Assembly: GCA_020636505.1 (NCBI GenBank)
Contig: JACJXR010000002.1
Coordinates: 124,001 to 188,000 of the forward strand
Direction: 5' to 3'
Length of the DNA stretch: 64,000 bases
Origin: Chitinophagales bacterium
Lineage (GTDB): Bacteria > Bacteroidota > Bacteroidia > Chitinophagales > Chitinophagaceae
The first letter of the stretch is position 1; each line of letters starts with the position of its first letter. Made by a program: the position numbers and the translations under genes. This document shows, in pieces, positions 62,419 through 64,000 of the stretch. Under the pieces are notes generated by a model. It was not told the origin of the DNA. It saw nothing but the letters and a program-made list of their open reading frames with translations, and did not search any database.

Positions 62419-64000
62419 ATGATACCTAAGAAATCCTTCGCTGTGATACTATTCCTGTTATTTACAGTACCGCTTACATCCTACGCAGACCACTGTGCCG
62501 GCGGCGAACTGGTATATGAATGGCTCGGGGGAAACACATATAAATTCACTTTCAAGTTTTACCGCGACTGTACGGGTGTTGCAGCATACAACACACACAA
62601 CTTGTGCATATACAACAGTTGTACCCAAAACATGCAAACAAGGCAGATGCGGAAAATAGCCACCCTGCCTGATGGAAGACCGAACGGCTCACAAGTAAAT
62701 GCAGGATGTCCCGGATATCCCAACAAATGCGATAACCGTACCGCAGTACTGCCCGGTTATGAAGAATGGTGGTATGTAGACTCTTTGGACCTCGGTGCCA
62801 CTTGCGACACTTGGGTGTTCAGTGTAGGGGTAAGTGCAAGAAACCGGTCTCAAAACATGACAGGTGGATTATTGTATGTTGAAGCCACTTTGGACAACAG
62901 AAATTTCTCCGGAAACAACTCACCAAACTATACGGTAAAACCTGTTCCTTACGTCTGCCTCAATCAACAATACACATACAACAACGGTGCTGTTGATGCT
63001 GAGAAAGATTCACTGGCATACGAAGTGATATTACCATACGTGAGTGGCAATTGTAGCGGCACTCCAACAACTGCCAACTTGCAAGTAAAAAGTCCGCCGT
63101 TGGGCATACCCAACAACCCATTTCAAACAAACAACACGTACAGTATAAACGGATTGACCGGTAACATAACATTTACACCGGGTGAACTGGGGGCACAAAC
63201 GACTGCTATAAGGGTAAAAGAGTTCAGAAATGGGAAGCTTGTAGGGAGTACGATGCGAGACATTCAAGTTCAAGTGTTGACATGTAATTCAACGACGACA
63301 AATGTGGATGTGGATACAACATCATTTTTCAATGTAACCTACAACAACGGCACTATTGAAGCTTGTGCAACAAGCACCATCGGCTTTTGCTATAAGACCT
63401 TAGCCGCAGATCCTACTGCAGTACTTGTAGTAACCGATAACAGTACATATGCCATGCCCGGGTCCACCACTTCATACACCAACTTATATACAGACTCTGT
63501 TCGTGGCTGCTTCACTTGGTCAACAACAGCAGCAGATACCGGCTTGAAAGTGTTGACGATCATTGTGAAAGATTCAACTTGTCGTGCACCGGGCATTGCA
63601 GTAACTCAAAGTTTCACACTACCTATTTTGCTAAAACCTGCGGAAATACCCAAAGTGACATCACCCCTAATATTATGTCAAAACACAACAGCCGCGCCAT
63701 TGACAGCTGTGGGTAACAATCTGGTTTGGTTCACCACTCCAACAGGAGGTACAGGGTCCACAACAGCACCAACACCAAGTACCGTCAACTTGGGTACAAC
63801 CACTTATTATGTGGCAACGATATTCGGAGCGTGCACCAGTGATAGAGCACCGATAGTAGTGGAAGTAAAAGGAAACACATACACAGAAATAAAGACATCC
63901 CCTGATACTGTATGTGCATTGGAGCATGTGACGATAGAAAATGTACTTGGAAATACCGGCAACATCCTCAACTCTTGGAAGTTGGATGGAGGCAGGACCA
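62419..64000 (+). CDS. Large surface adhesin-like protein, N-terminal part (3' truncated by window)
   Basis: The frame runs open from an ATG at 62419 to the window end (527 codons), so the gene continues beyond. Signal peptide (MIPKKSFAVILFLLFTVPLTSYA) is followed by an N-terminal domain DHCAGGELVYEWLGGNTYKF with YRDC, the pattern common to the start of many large Bacteroidetes T9SS adhesins and related to that of the protein at 10768. Then come beta-sandwich domains and an Ig-like segment (PLILCQNTTAAPLTAVGNNLVWF, TTYYVAT). A C-terminal type B sorting domain would be expected past the window. Function likely adhesion or surface coat. Confidence 0.85.
   Translation, partial: MIPKKSFAVILFLLFTVPLTSYADHCAGGELVYEWLGGNTYKFTFKFYRDCTGVAAYNTHNLCIYNSCTQNMQTRQMRKIATLPDGRPNGSQVNAGCPGYPNKCDNRTAVLPGYEEWWYVDSLDLGATCDTWVFSVGVSARNRSQNMTGGLLYVEATLDNRNFSGNNSPNYTVKPVPYVCLNQQYTYNNGAVDAEKDSLAYEVILPYVSGNCSGTPTTANLQVKSPPLGIPNNPFQTNNTYSINGLTGNITFTPGELGAQTTAIRVKEFRNGKLVGSTMRDIQVQVLTCNSTTTNVDVDTTSFFNVTYNNGTIEACATSTIGFCYKTLAADPTAVLVVTDNSTYAMPGSTTSYTNLYTDSVRGCFTWSTTAADTGLKVLTIIVKDSTCRAPGIAVTQSFTLPILLKPAEIPKVTSPLILCQNTTAAPLTAVGNNLVWFTTPTGGTGSTTAPTPSTVNLGTTTYYVATIFGACTSDRAPIVVEVKGNTYTEIKTSPDTVCALEHVTIENVLGNTGNILNSWKLDGGRT

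Overview
The window reads as chromosomal DNA of a Bacteroidetes bacterium, most likely from the Chitinophagaceae/Sphingobacteriia side. Three lines of evidence support this. Many genes encode families typical of the phylum: type IX secretion (T9SS) cargo with type A and type B C-terminal sorting domains, a PorP/SprF-like protein, a DUF5723 barrel, a DUF4468 protein, and a LytS/LytTR pair next to a LiaF-like membrane protein. Several genes are preceded by the Bacteroidetes -7 promoter element TAnnTTTG. Shine-Dalgarno sequences are largely absent. Coding density is high. I see no rRNA, tRNA, CRISPR array, transposase or phage gene.

Layout. 1-509: tail of a family 2 glycosyltransferase. 634-3470: four-gene operon (LiaF-like membrane protein, small DUF4288-like protein, LytS-type kinase, LytTR regulator). 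3474-5003: small membrane protein and an RfbH/DegT-fold sugar enzyme with His in place of the catalytic Lys. 5136-7979: two-domain M16 zinc peptidase. 8053-10729: compact secreted-protein locus with a PapD/WxLIP-like chaperone and three related small secreted proteins around a divergent, palindrome-bearing promoter. 10768-16884: T9SS cargo with dockerin-like and cohesin-like segments, lipoproteins, a small membrane protein and a large MORN-repeat/TonB-C protein. 16885-17512: non-coding region with inverted repeats. 17513-19708: rplK-rplA-rplJ-rplL. 19889-23805: DUF5723 barrel, lipoprotein, aspS. 23926-32832: AsmA-like protein, prolyl oligopeptidase, TamB-like giant. 32808-38465: glycosyltransferases interrupted by ribBA. 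38467-43787: FtsE-like ATPase, then uppS-bamA-skp-skp. 44014-48825: upp, PorP/SprF, 3-methyladenine glycosylase, RsmI-like methyltransferase, small protein, membrane glycosyltransferase. 48962-55895: acyl-CoA dehydrogenase, HerA-like ATPase, DUF4468 protein, ABC ATPase, MORN protein, IscA-type protein, frr, EVE protein. 55922-60014: lpxK-rnr-polyprenyl synthase operon. 60157-64000: two large cell-surface proteins, the second running off the end.

The shared theme is the cell envelope. UppS makes the lipid carrier used in wall and glycan synthesis. Skp and BamA deliver and insert outer-membrane proteins. TamB and AsmA-like proteins bridge the envelope. LpxK makes lipid A. The glycosyltransferases and the RfbH-like enzyme build surface glycans. 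The T9SS cargo and the chaperone/subunit locus furnish surface structures.

The items most worth a second look are: (1) the chaperone plus three-paralogue locus at 8053-10729; (2) the TamB-like gene, whose transmembrane N-terminus has no ATG, GTG or TTG start; (3) the RfbH-like enzyme with His186 and no cysteines where E1 enzymes bind an Fe-S cluster; and (4) the T9SS protein carrying both dockerin-like and cohesin-like segments. All functional statements are read from sequence and family knowledge; no searches were run.
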